Shown here: one piece after another, positions 21,101-32,700 of the stretch
Layout: every line of letters starts with the position of its first letter
How positions within the stretch are numbered: position 1 is the stretch's first letter
The notes under the pieces: model-generated
The model's input: the letters and a program-made list of their open reading frames with translations, nothing else
The model's database searches: none
Told to the model about the DNA's origin: nothing
Source: Platynereis dumerilii
Lineage: Eukaryota; Annelida; Polychaeta; Phyllodocida; Nereididae
DNA length: 64,000 nucleotides
Assembly (NCBI GenBank): GCA_026936325.1
Contig: JAPTHN010000012.1
Location: forward strand, 34,730,537 to 34,794,536
Direction of reading: 5' to 3'
Made by a program: the position numbers and the translations under genes

Positions 21101-22150
21101 ATCTGACATCATTTTATTTTGTTGGTTTAAAAAATTTGAAAATAGTTTTCTGGTCCATTGGAGAAACTAATAACTTGTCCTTACAGTGCTGCCTTTGTTT
21201 TCATTGATTTGCGATGTAAAATATTGTTGTAAATTAAACCTTTTAATCATATTAGAAACATTGTTGATGGAAATCAATGTTTGACTGAGTAAATTGCCGA
21301 GACTTAGTGAATCGCTATTGTTTTTGATCCAGGCACAATGGCAAATCTGTGTTTATTGATTTGAGTGATATATAACTTGGCATGTTCTAAGTGATTTTGA
21401 TTTAACTCATTAATCACCCTTAGAACGACCGAAATTACCTATTTTGACCTGTTGAAATGTTGGACCCATGAAAATCAATATTAGACTAAATCACCACCAT
21501 TCATTATCCTGTTATGAGGCTGATATTTTTGTTTGATCTGACTAGCAAACCGTGACAGTGAATAAATTACACCAATTTTGACAAGTTGAAATATTGACCT
21601 ACATGATCACAAAAATCAATATTCAGTCACAAATGTTTTTGCTGTTATTGTTTCAATGATTAGTAAAGTTTTGTAAGTGGAACGAGGATGCAATAGAACA
21701 TTAACATGGTTATTTGGTTAAAACACTACATGAAGGGAACAAATTCACATGGTGAATGAAATATAATACATTTATCAGTTCATAAAATGAATGTAGATAA
21801 TTTCTTTTTGAACTTTTCAACGTCTCTCCTTCATGTTTTTAATTTAGATTCTAACATCACCGGTCTTGTTTTCTTAGTGAATGCAACATAACATGATTAT
21901 ATATTGTATGAATAAAATGAAAATAACATTCAGGTTTGTTTGAGGCTAAACTGATTTAAAAGCATCTGAAATATTGGGCCCTTCTTCAAAAATATTATAG
22001 TGAAATCAGTATAGCGTATCTAAATTTAAGTCAAATAAAATAGGTATAACTTTTAGGCACTTGAAAAATTTGTCAAGCTTCAAAAATCAATATTAAATCA
22101 CTATTGTTTTTGATTGGATTGTAATGTCACTATTGTTTTTATTGATTTCA
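21100..22150. repeat. Duplicated block J, copy 1, with internal AATCAATATT motif
   Basis: Homologous to 43570-44620 and, heavily shortened, to 62760-63110. Within it a degenerate module with 'aaatcaatatta' followed by 'attgtttttgat' recurs at about 21270, 21470, 21600 and 22085, suggesting an old internal repeat. No gene seen. Confidence 0.6.
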
Positions 22151-23030
22151 GTGAGGCTCTTGTCCGTAGAATGTGAGGGAGTCGACCATTTACAGAAGAG
22201 CAGGAAACGAGAGAACGAGAGAGAAATGCAACAATGAAGTTCAAAGGATTTGGGATCAAAAGGAGAAACTAGAATCAGCCGTCGGCGAAATCGCTTTTAA
22301 CCTCCTTCGTCGTTTGTGCTTTCCACTTTCCCTTTCATCTATTTTGGGAGACGAGGAGAGAGTGATTGGAATACGACGTTAGATAATGACGTTATAATAC
22401 CCACACCTGAACATCTGTGATAAACGACATAGAGAGACGTAAGCTAACAGGGGTCAGAAAGAGACATTAAGCTTTAAGCTTCGTCCTTCACAGATGTTGG
22501 ATGCAGAATTCATATGATACAGGTATCTTTAGATATAGACATCATCTGATACAGACATTCTTTACTTCGTAAATCATGTGATACAGAAATCTGATACATC
22601 ATCAGTTTTCTTGTTGATTATATCCATCGTTAGTTATCCTAGGTGATTATTTATTATCAGATGCAGAAGGCAGATGCCACAAGTCTCACATAAAATACAG
22701 ATAACTAATTCTGATCTCATCTATAGTAATTATAGAAAGCCATAGATATCGCATAAATCAAAAACTGATGTCAGATCCAGACATCAACATAGACATCAGA
22801 TATCATAGACATTGGATAGAAACGTCCAAACGTCAGACATCTTTCTTTGCAGTTATTTTGGATTTGAGCTGATCTCTCTAAATTTTATATCTTTCCATAG
22901 CCTTTGAAGATTGCGACTTAGAAGACCGAGCCATAATTCCCTCATATTGCTTGTAATTATCACGTGGGATATTTCGCTGGCGTTTTCCATTTACATCTAA
23001 TCTTGAGCATTTCCATGTTATTACGACTAG
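22150..23030. repeat. Duplicated block G, copy 1, with conserved island G
   Basis: The conserved island (about 22155-22395) matches 44615-44865 and 63145-63390. Its last 55 bp, from 'catctattttgggagac' to 'atacgacgttagata', are identical in all three copies by eye. A plus-strand frame, 22173-22382, ends at the shared TAG, and the corresponding frame is open over about 69 codons in every copy, though the start in this copy would have to be GTG or an upstream splice. The left edge reads 'attgatttcag', resembling a 3' splice site. Right of the island are less conserved matches with 'tagatatagacatcatctg'. Confidence 0.7.
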
Positions 23031-23034
23031 ACCC

Positions 23035-24350
23035 CAGCTTCTGATGAAAGAAGAAGTTTATCCTTGCTCCGAGGAAGTTTGTTCTGTCTCAGATTACCCA
23101 GAGATAGAGATGGTTTAAGCCAAATGAAGGTGGAAGTTTAAAGTTGGCAGTCGCATGAGCAACAAATCACGGCGGTTAGAGTTTGAGGTTGGGAATCTGA
23201 CAAGTGATCAACCGCATTTAAGTAGACCTCAAACAACAAGTGGACTGTAGGTTGTTTCTGTGCAACTGATATACAACTGATGAAGTTCATCCTACTGAAA
23301 GTCAGTCTAGTGACTCATTCTACTTTGATTCTATAGTGAGTCTTTCGGCAGAGTCCTTACAAGTCCTTGGGATTCCGTGAGCTAGGACATTAAGGAAAGA
23401 TAAAAGAGATAGAAAGGGATAAAACTTCAGGTAAAAAGTGACACCGCACCATTAACTGGGAAAGCTTTCTTGAAAGTGTCTTTTAAAAGGCAACGTAGTG
23501 TATTTTTGCTGCCGTTGACCTGATAGCGTTTTAATATTCATTGTGATTAGATCTTATTAATACACTAAATACTGTAGTGGACCGACCAGCGCTGGAAGAG
23601 AAAGTGTCTTGCACAGAACCCACAACCTTATTGCCTCACTTATTACGTCTACTCATCCATCTGCTCATGTTATCTGAATCACGAGTGAAAGGCTTCAAAT
23701 AAGCAAAATTTTGACAAAGAAGACACGAAAAGCAGCCTTCACAAATCTGTAGAACACCAGTGCACAGGCAACTCTTTTTTCTCTAGGTTTTGTCAGGCTT
23801 TGCTTGAAAGACTACTTTCAGTGCCTTGACTATAATTAGCTCAGTTGCTTCCCAAATTAGCCTGACTGGTGGAAAGAGAAGAGAAATATGCAGACTGGGT
23901 TCACTCCACATAATTTGGTATTATCTGTCATTTGAAAAGAAGTAACATAGCAGAAGAGGTATTTGTGATGTGTTCTGTGATTGGGATTCACAAATATTCT
24001 AACATAACAAAACACTATTGCAAAAACGTACTAAGTAAGTTGGTTTCAAAATTAGTTGGCTAAATGCTACAGCTGTCATGCTATTGCTGTCTGGGAAACT
24101 GCAATGATTCTAAATGAATGTATTCACTGCTACGGGGTAACAAATGTGTCTGCCAAGTGCAATGAAACCATCTGGACATTTCATGTGATGATAACAGGAG
24201 TTTGCATTCAGTATTGTATTACTGCATCATGATCACTTTAAGCCCGGAGGATTAAATTTTGATAAAAGCTAAGTGGCTTTGGGAAAAGTGCTGATTGGAA
24301 AATGTGTTTTAAATAAGGAATTTATTCTAAGAGAAATAAATTGAACAGGA
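23035..24350. repeat. Duplicated block H, copy 1
   Basis: The first part (23035-23590) is found inverted in unit 2 at 46893-47457. The second part (23578-24350) is found in direct orientation at 49198-50010. Landmarks are 'acccagagatagagatgg' (23097), 'attcattgtgattagatctt' (23536), 'acagaacccacaacctta' (23613) and 'gcccggaggattaaatttt' (24243). No coding frame is shared between copies. Confidence 0.7.
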
Positions 24351-24359
24351 AACTTGGGG

Positions 24360-25550
24360 TTTTCTTGAAGTGACATAGAATGGATTATGAGTTACATGAG
24401 GTTACACTTGATATTCTAGGTACATTTATCATCATATTGAAAAGATGAAAGGCTTTATTAATTTCATGCTTGGCCACATGTCATGTAAATGTCTTTTTTA
24501 TGTTGTGATAGCTATCAATAAAACTGCAGAATAAGCAGGATGTTCTTTCAATATGACACTTCTGTCTTTTTGGACTTACATTGCAGAATCTGGAATTTAG
24601 TCATGTAATGTTTAGTTAGATAACTTTCGCCTTTGTCTTCCCCAGCAGTTGGTCAGCCTTTCTGTTGAACACTTAGTCTTGGTGCGACTACTTGTTTAGA
24701 CTGCAGAGAGTCATGTGCAATGCTGATGCTTAAACTGCACAATGGCAACATTACACATGAAATCAATCAATCATTTAATCAATTAATTAATCAATCTATC
24801 TATCTATCAATAATATATATATAAACTTTTAATGACAACAGAAATATCAAATACACATACATGTGTCAATAATCTATCTGTGTCTGTGTCTACATGTGTC
24901 AATAATCTATCTGTCGATCCGTCCAGCTGTCTATCTCTCTGACTACATGTCCGCAATTATCAATCAGTTTAGAACTAGAAATTACATGGAAAATTAAAAA
25001 ACCCTGGACTCTCCTTGTGGTGCCTGATAGATGGCGTCTGACATAGGTGTACCGGACGCGCGATTTTTGGGGGGGCCAGCGACATTTGCCCAAATTTTTA
25101 AGACTTAAACTTAATGCCATTTCAAATGAAATTGCGTGGAAATCATTAATTTTCAATAGTTTTTCTTTATCATCTACCCGAATTTTTTTACCTTTTTGCT
25201 CGAATCTAACTATTTCCCAAACTTTTTGGGGGGTGACCGCCCCCCCCTGCCCCCGTCCGGTCGACCTATGGCGTCTGATATCAGCATTTGAACATCAATC
25301 GAGCAAGCGAGAATTATCTTGCTCTGATGCCGCCGTGATTGCTCTGCGGCGTTATCTTGTACGGATGATTTGCCAGTTTATCCCGAGCAATTTGACGAGG
25401 TGTGCTGTGCCATACGTCTGATCCATAGCCTGTGAATGGAGCAGCTGTATGATAAGATCTGGAAAATATAGCACCAAGAATGATGGTTCTATCATTAATT
25501 GCGGGGTTGACTTTCCCTACAGCAGTGCTGTTCGATTCGAGCATATTTTA
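24360..25550. repeat. Duplicated block T/A, copy 2, with island A
   Basis: Follows H1 as copy 4 follows H2. Island A is split at its left edge by the MITE at 25042-25270 and resumes at 25271. A plus-strand frame through the island is open to TGA at 25419-25421 and differs from copy 1 at about ten residues over 50. No start codon is conserved. Confidence 0.7.
25042..25270. mobile_element. 229-bp hAT-like MITE
   Basis: Termini are CATAGGTGTACCGGACG and its imperfect inverse, flanked by identical 8-bp duplicates GCGTCTGA at 25034-25041 and 25271-25278. The other three A islands lack the insertion and read straight through 'atggcgt(c/a)t(c/g)atatcag'. G-runs near the left end and C-runs near the right give a strong potential stem. 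Non-coding; hAT assignment is by target duplication length. Confidence 0.82.
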
Positions 25551-26069
25551 CCTAACACATATTAGAATGGCAGATAGATAGATATATAAACAGATGGATA
25601 GATATGGGAAATTATGATTTCATTAATTGTGGAATTACTTTCCCTACAGTGCTCAGTGTTGTATGATATGCCTTTATTCAACTGAACATATATTTGAACT
25701 AAAACTTAGATATTGATATTGATAAATGGCTCTGATATGTATTCATTATATATGCCATGGCTTGGCTTTATGCTCCAATATTTGAGGTGACCTATAGACA
25801 GATAGACACATAAATGTTTTCTATCAGATTTTACTCTAATACACCGTGCAATTAATGTATGGAAAATTGTACGGTTCGGATAATTTGCTTTCAAGATTTG
25901 CCACTAGGCTCTCATACTCACTGTATTAGACTGGCCTTTATTAGCCATTTTCATAATTTTACACATTCAGCCTTTTTCAATGACATAATATTTTAGAACT
26001 ACAGGGAAAAGTGACATCAAAAACAAAATAAACTATTCTGCCCAATATAATAACACGTCCTATAAAAAA

Positions 26070-26570
26070 TTCACATTCATTATTTGTGTCTATATGATTA
26101 TGAAATTGGTTGTAACATTCTGCCACTTTTCATTTGAAAGTAGGTCGATTAATGGTTCAGTTGATATACCGATAGACAGATGTCTTGCTAATGTGGCTTT
26201 AATATGTCTTACCACAGTTTTTATAGACATGACAAATGTTTTAGATGATACTGGTTGATAAATGGCTATCAGATTTGCTTCTGATGTGCAGTCACTCTTC
26301 TTTAATATCTGAGCTGGAAAGTAGATATGAAGATAAATGACTATTAGATTTGGTTCTCAAAATACATCATGTTGAAGCTTATCATTTAAAGTGCTCATGG
26401 CAAACGTGTCAGTGAATTTATTAAAATAAATGGGCTTTTAGATATTAATTTTCCTCTGATATTTTGGAGCTCCTTCATTAACTGCAGTGTAAATGTTTGA
26501 TCTGATATGAACATTCCTGTTGGTGTATCTGTGGATATTTCATTTGAAAGAGAATATATATTACCTTGTA
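26070..26570. repeat. Duplicated block K, copy 1
   Basis: Homologous to 32226-32700: 'atgattatgaaattggttgt' (26094), 'ggttcagttgatataccgat' (26153), 'gctatcagatttgcttctga' (26265) and 'atattaattttcctctgat' (26442). The left boundary coincides with the TA insertion site of the MITE in copy 2, giving an empty site. Confidence 0.65.
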
Positions 26571-26579
26571 TTCTGATTT

Positions 26580-26795
26580 ATTTTGAATGTACCTTTTCAG
26601 TTTGCAAAGTTGGTAGTGTGCAGGGCTGCCAATTACTGCGTCCAGGATTTGATTCCCACTCTGGGCAGGTCACATCGACTTATGTTGGACAGCAGTTTTA
26701 ATCAGTGTTCACCTCACACCTCATCACTGTGTTCCTGCTGTCCTACTTAGCCTACCAAGAGCATACATACAGGACATAAGCTGAAAGGATTTCAT
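26580..26795 (+). repeat. tRNA-derived SINE
   Basis: A-box-like TTGCAAAGTTGG near 26601 and B-box-like GGATTTGATTCCC near 26644, with tRNA-like spacing. The body includes 'gttggacagcagtttta' and 'agcatacatacaggacata'. The body part recurs at about 28035-28110 ('gtcggacagcagtttcaatc', 'tagcatacaggac'), supporting a dispersed family. It inserts at the right edge of K1; K2 lacks it. No A-rich or simple tail is clear. Confidence 0.5.
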
Positions 26796-26799
26796 AAAC

Positions 26800-28030
26800 A
26801 TTTTTGTGGGTCTAATTAAAGTGCTGAATCAAGCATGGGAATAACGAATTGACTTGACTGGCATTTCTGCAGGTATTGTCCAGATCAGCCTGGTAGCTCA
26901 ACTTAATTTTTGCGGAGGGAGCTTTAAATTTATTTTTGGTGATCCGATGATGATGAGATGGAAATTGGCGGACAGTCCACTTATTCCTCATTCTGTTATT
27001 TCTGAAATAAAGGTACGCTTCATATTATATCAGCTGATAGCATACAGCATCAATATTAAATGCACACAGGCCAAACTTAAACTACAATATCCTTTAATTA
27101 AGGACACCATAAATAAGAATCATTCTTGCAATTCTTAGAGTAGGAGGTACTTGGATATCAAGTCCTGGCAGAAAGTCTTGTTATATTCAGGAAAAGATAA
27201 ATATAACATTTTGCACAAGGATATAAATTACTTTCCATTAGTTTCCAATCTTAGTATGATTTATTTAATTTATAAGTATCTTCCAGGTCACAACCTTTGG
27301 CAATACAGCTACTACTAAGAAGATTTTTTGATTCAATGCAGCCTAACCTGTGCAATTGTACGTAAATGTATGAATTATTATTATTCATTTTACTTGAATT
27401 CTGAATGGAATCCAGAAATACTTAAAAACATATATAAAACTATCAGCTTGCCATTCACTTCTAAAAACTGTTTTCAGTTCAAGAAACAGACCTCACATAT
27501 GATATTTCAGTAATCTCTTTTTTATTGCAAAATAGAATGCAAAAACACCTAGAGAAGTTTTTAGCTGTGGTCAACTATGCTCGTAAAAACATTTTAGATC
27601 ATGACTGAAACTGCAAACAGAAATGGTGAATTGGGCGAACCAATTCCAAATGGTTATCCTCAACCAATCTCTATAATATTTGGTGTAATTATTACAATTA
27701 TACATAGTTTTTACCATCATTGCAACATTGTCAGGATGTTGTCACAACATTGCTGAAATGTAGAAGTGCCCTTTGTGATATTTGGTTCAACATCTGTACC
27801 GGATTGTATGAACGCTTAACGCGGGTAATAATAAAATGGTTCACTCCTATAACTTAACTTCTAACCAGGTTATGGGTCAAAGATGTTGTCATTTTGTGAG
27901 ATGAGTTCAGCTCATCATAACTTTTTATCGAACTCATGTTCAGAATTGATACAGTATCAGTAAAATGACTTAACCACTTTAGCATAACCCGTGTTGAACG
28001 TTCATACAATTCGGTACAGTTCAGAACTTT
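26800..28030. other. Unassigned spacer between units 1 and 2
   Basis: About 1.2 kb with no match that I see elsewhere in the window, except a short stretch near 26876-26945 ('cagatcagcct', 'agctcaactt') resembling 7479-7530 right of island A1. Short open frames have no recognisable domain. Confidence 0.5.
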
Positions 28031-28099
28031 GACGCATGTCGGACAGCAGTTTCAATCAACTTTTTCCTTATACGAATGTCCTCCTCCTATCTAAATAGC

Positions 28100-30225
28100 A
28101 TACAGGACAGTATCTTCCATCCATGGCATGTCTGTCATTCAGCAGTCCCATTAAAAAGCGTCCGGTTGATATATTGCTCGTGAAGATCTGCCCAGAGATA
28201 ACCTGTTGATAGATATGTAAATTTATAGTAATATGTCCATTATAGATATCAACTAAGTGTCCTCTTTTTCTTCATCCAAACTGAAATACAGGTTTGATTA
28301 ATAACAACAAAACAGATAAAACAAAAGTTAGTTAACACATTGTATATCATTATATATCCAGTAGAATTTTTAATCTTCAATCGTGATTTGATTCAAGAAA
28401 AGTAAAAAATAAGTAAACCCTTTGTCTGACTTTGCGCAAATAGTTCAACGGACACCAACCTTTTTTCAGTGCAATGAGTCAAAACCTCGTGGAATACAAA
28501 TGGATCACAGACACAAACAATTCAACTAAGTTCTGCTTCTCTTGTTTTTGATTTTGTTTGTGTTCTTGAAGAATTTCAATTTAAAAAACTTTCCTGTGAT
28601 GTCCTGATGCTGACAACATGCAAATTACCGAGGTATATATTTTTCACTATTTGGCATGTACACGAATTTGTATACCTGCAAAAACGAACATATACATGAA
28701 TTTGGCATTCGTGTAAGTGTGAAATATTGCAATTCACGAATTTGTGTAGATGCAAAAACGAACATTGCAACCTTAAACTAACTCTAACCCTAATTTTAGC
28801 CCTAAACCATAATTATCTAGCACTTCCACGAATGCTAGAAATTGCAGTTACACAAATGAAAAATTTAGTTTTTACATATACACGAGTTATATGCTCGTTT
28901 TTGCATGTCTACAAATTTGTTCATGCTCGTTTTTACACCTCCACAAATTCGTGTACATGCCAAATAATGAAAATATATACATGAAATTACAAATCCATCT
29001 GCTTCACATCCTTCCTATTGTTTTTCTTCAATTTATTTTGACATCACAAGTTTCAAATCTTTGTTTTTTATTGCATGAGAGATAGTTAATGTAACATTAT
29101 CTGTGAAGATTTATCTAGCTGATACATTGTCAATATTTCATCCTTGTGGCATTCCTTAGACAGCCTGCTAGAATGAAATATGATAGCAAAGTCATTTAAT
29201 GTATGTGATTTTGAAGGCGATTAATCAACCATATTAATTTATCAACTCCAACATTTGGTATAAAAACTGAGCTGCATCATCCTATATAGCCAAATAAATC
29301 CATTAATATATAGCAACAATATTGACTTCAGCAAACCAGAGTGACTACTTTATATGAAAGTAAAAAAAAAACATTTTAGAGAATTTATATGAAACATGCC
29401 TTAGAAAATTTATTTAAAATCTAAATCGATCTTCAGCAACAGAATTCCACTTATTTTAGTAATCTGGTACATGTAGCATCAGCAAGTGACATGACCCTGA
29501 TTTAATTATGAAAACAGGTTGAAATTTATTGGTGACATTTTATTTCAAAATTAAGACTCCATCTCCTGTCAAACTTTCAAAAAAAATAGTCTCATATAGC
29601 ATCAGTAACTGCCTATCCTCCCAAGAATTATTTCATTAGGAATAACTGATTCTTTCAGGAAAATCTGTTTATGAATCATGATTTTTCAAATTCAGAGTAC
29701 ATCCTGTCAAAACCTACATCTTTACAAAGTAATCTGGAAAAACATTGAAGAGATCCGATTTTAAATTCAGGATAAATCACCCTTTTTTTAAACTCCTTTC
29801 CTCAGAACTTTTGTACAGCGTCTGAAAGACAGAAAGTGCTACTGATTATATTAATTCATTGTTAGGAATATTTTTAGGAAACATATTGTTTTGATATGAT
29901 TTTCAATTTCAGAATCCATCTTTAAAAAAACTCCTTAAATTTTAACATAAAACCTTCCTCTCTGAGAATAATCTCGTATAGCATCAGTAACTACCAATGT
30001 TTACCAGAATTCATTATCAAGAATATCTTTTAGGAGAATCTATTTGCAGGCATGTTCTTCTATAGATTCCATAAATCTCATTGAGCCTAGTTTCTTCCGG
30101 TTCATGTCGCGGAATAAGATTTGTTAGTTTTCACTGATGACCTAAAATCTTCCACATCTTAAATAAAGCATTAATTCTAACAGAAATATATTGAAAGGAA
30201 ACTAGGAAATTTTACTTGCAGTGAA
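28100..30225. repeat. Duplicated block I, copy 2
   Basis: Second copy of the spacer at 5030-6350, larger by a foldback element (28629-28983), an insertion-like stretch at about 28265-28560, and small indels. The 'catcagtaactgcc' motif recurs at about 29600 and 29980. No gene seen. Confidence 0.68.
28629..28983. mobile_element. Foldback MITE with ~60-bp TIRs
   Basis: Left arm GGTATATATTTTTCA...TTTGGCATGTACACGAATTTG is mirrored by the right arm. The flanks repeat AAATTAC (28622-28628 and 28984-28990). The paralog near 5235-5250 reads 'gcaaattacggatcc' with no insertion. Long TIRs and a 7-9 bp duplication resemble Mutator-like or foldback elements. Internal copies of 'acgaatttgt' and 'caaaaacgaacat' make it highly palindromic. 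The centre contains 'ctctaaccctaatttt', which resembles telomeric repeats but is too short to mean more. Confidence 0.75.
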
Positions 30226-30229
30226 ATAG

Positions 30230-31075
30230 ATGAAACACAGGATATTCTAGGTACATTTATCATTATATTGAAAGATGAAAGGCTTTAATAATTTCATGCT
30301 TGGCCACATGTAACAATGTCCTTTTGTGTTGTAATAGTTATCAATGAAACTGCAGAATAAGCAGAATGTTCTTTCAATATGACACTTCTGTCTTTCAGAA
30401 TTTATATTGTAGAATCTGGAAGTTAGTTATGTAATGTTTAGTTAGATTCTATTCTTCGCAGGCCATTCATGTTGGTTTTGAAATGCCTAATTCGGAATCG
30501 ATCAAGGTATTTATATTAGTTATTTAAAGGAACATTACACATTAAATCAATCAGTCAATCAATCAATAGATCAATCAATCTATCTATCTAGTATCTGTCT
30601 ATCTAACTGTCGATCTATCCTGCTGTCTGTCTATGTGTCTTTCTATCCTCCAGACCATATATATATATATACATGTATTCAGCCTCAGTGATAATAATAA
30701 CCTGCAAAGTCCCCAACTATCCATCTGTTAAGAATTAGAAATTACTTGCAAAACATAAAAAAACCCTGTCTCTCCTTGTGGTGCCTGATAGATGGCGTAT
30801 CATATCAGCGTTCAAACATCAATCGAGCAAGGGAGAATTATCTTGCTCTGATGCCGCCCTGAATGCTCTACGGCGTTATCTTGTACGGATGATTTGCCAG
30901 TTTATGTCGAGTGATTTGACGTGGAGCGCTGTGCCATACATCTGATCCAGAGCTAGTGAATGGAGCAGCTGTATGGTAAGATCTGGCAAATATAGCGCAG
31001 ACAATGATGGTTCTATCACTAATTGCAGGGTGACTTTCCCTACAGCAGTGTGGTATGATTTGTCAAACTATTTGC
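30230..31075. repeat. Duplicated block T/A, copy 3, with island A
   Basis: T part with 'aaagatgaaaggcttt' (30276), a TCTA/TCAA microsatellite (about 30545-30640), then island A (about 30790-31050). A plus-strand frame through the island is open to TGA near 30943-30945. This is the copy closest to copy 1. Confidence 0.72.
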
Positions 31076-31079
31076 AGCT

Positions 31080-31738
31080 GAAGTCATTTTCAGTTTAAAC
31101 ATAGCCTTGAGCCAGTACATATGTACAGTGTAGACATGGCCTAAAAATAGGTAGCTTGATGGTGTTTGTTAAGATATTTGCCTCTGTAGTTTGGTTTAAC
31201 TCCTTTATAGAAATTTCTTGAAATGATACATTATGATAGACAATTGGAAAGATAGATAGATACTAATAGATATATATATAAAATTGATGACATGAAAGTC
31301 TCTTTACATGGCACTGAGAAAGGATTGTACTATGAATTGTGGGGCAGGTTCTCCTACTGTAATGTTGTATGATTTGTCTGCCTTTTCATAAAACTACTGT
31401 TTGTAACTCAAGCTATGTGTCTGTAGAGTTGAGCATCTATAATTCTGTTTGGGCTAATACATAGACAGGTAGCTGAATAGATATGTAGACTTATGGATTT
31501 ACATACTGTTGGAGCAAACATAGTTTAGAAAATGATGATTTTATCATTGATTGTGGAATGACTTTGAGATTCCATACAGCAGAGCTGCATGATATGCCTT
31601 CTGTTCTGTAAAACCGGTGTTCCCACCTGAAGCTGGTACCCATTGCATTTGAACATATATTTGCATTGTATATATTTGTGTTACAGGTTTCCGTTTTAGG
31701 ATCCAAATTAGGTTTAGGATTAGTCTACATTCATGCTA
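31080..31738. other. Unassigned sequence right of island A3
   Basis: AT-rich sequence resembling parts of 25560-26060 and 51020-51110 ('aactactgtttgcaactcaa'-like, 'gatagatagat'), probably diverged duplicate sequence. Nothing else identified. Confidence 0.45.
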
Positions 31739-32225
31739 CAGTGCCGCCTGTAAGTAAGTGAAACGCATGACATTGTGCCATTGCATCAATGCTAAACATC
31801 CTCAGCCAAACTGCTTGGGGAGGCATGAATTCTCATCGGATGAAAGGGAAACAAAGTGGGTCATAAAGGCCGATGTATGAGGCAAGTGGGATAAAATAAG
31901 CAGCCAATTTTCTTCGCTGTAGTCGGAGTTAGGTATGGGTCAAAGTCTTTGATAAGTAAGTGAACCACCCTTCCCTATGTTTTAACATTGGGCCTGCGTT
32001 TCACTTACTTATCAAAGACTTTGACCCATACCTAACTCCGACTACGGCAAAGAAAATTGGCTGCTATTTTTATCCCACATGCCTCACATATCGGCCTTTA
32101 TGACCCAAAATGTTTTCCTCTGATCGGATGAGAATTCTTCCTTCCAGAAGTATTTTGGTTAACGATGTTTAACATTGATGCAATGGCACAATATCATGCG
32201 TTTCACTTACTTACAGGCGGCACTG
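31739..32225. mobile_element. Palindromic Tc1/mariner-like MITE
   Basis: Nearly the whole 487 bp is one inverted repeat: CAGTGCCGCCTGTAAGTAAG at the left is mirrored at the right, and the arms meet at about 31985. TA flanks each side (31737-31738, 32226-32227). In the paralog near 26070-26095 the sequence passes uninterrupted, giving an empty site. Part of each arm resembles block F ('gatgagaattc', 'gatgtttaacattga'). Non-coding. Confidence 0.87.
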
Positions 32226-32700
32226 TAAATGTCTATATGATTATGAAATTGGTTGTAATATGCTGCCACTTTTCATCTAAAAGTAGGTCTATTAATGGTT
32301 CAGTTGATATACCGATAGACATATGTCTTGCTGATTTGGCTTTGATATGCCTTACCTCAGTTTTTTATAGACACGACAAATGTTTTAGATGATGCCGGTT
32401 GATAAATGGCTATCAGATTTGCTTCTGATGTGCAGTCACTCTTCTTTTATATCTGAGCTGGAAAGTAGATATGATGATAAATGACCTTTAGATTTGGGTC
32501 CAAAATATATCATGTTGAGGTTTATCATTTAAAGTGCTAACGACAAACGTTTCAGTGAACTTATTGAGATAAATGGGCTTTTAGATATTAATTTTCCTTT
32601 GATATTTTGGTAGCTCCTTCACTAATTGCAGTGTAAATGTTTTTGATCTGTTATAAAAATGTGTGTTGGCGTATCTGTGGATATTTCATTTGAATGAGAA
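32226..32700. repeat. Duplicated block K, copy 2
   Basis: Closely matches 26094-26570 (for example 'gataccgatagaca' changed to 'gataccgatagacat', and 'gctatcagatttgcttctga' kept). Then it joins directly to block B2, whereas K1 is followed by a SINE. Confidence 0.68.

Noticed and set aside
25047-25421. 124-codon plus-strand frame
   Set aside because: It starts inside a MITE that was inserted into island A2, so the combined frame is an accident of the insertion. Only the island part is considered, under the island A finding.
28780-28820. Telomere-like CTAACCC stretch
   Set aside because: Only two or three imperfect units inside a foldback MITE; not an interstitial telomere or chromosome end.
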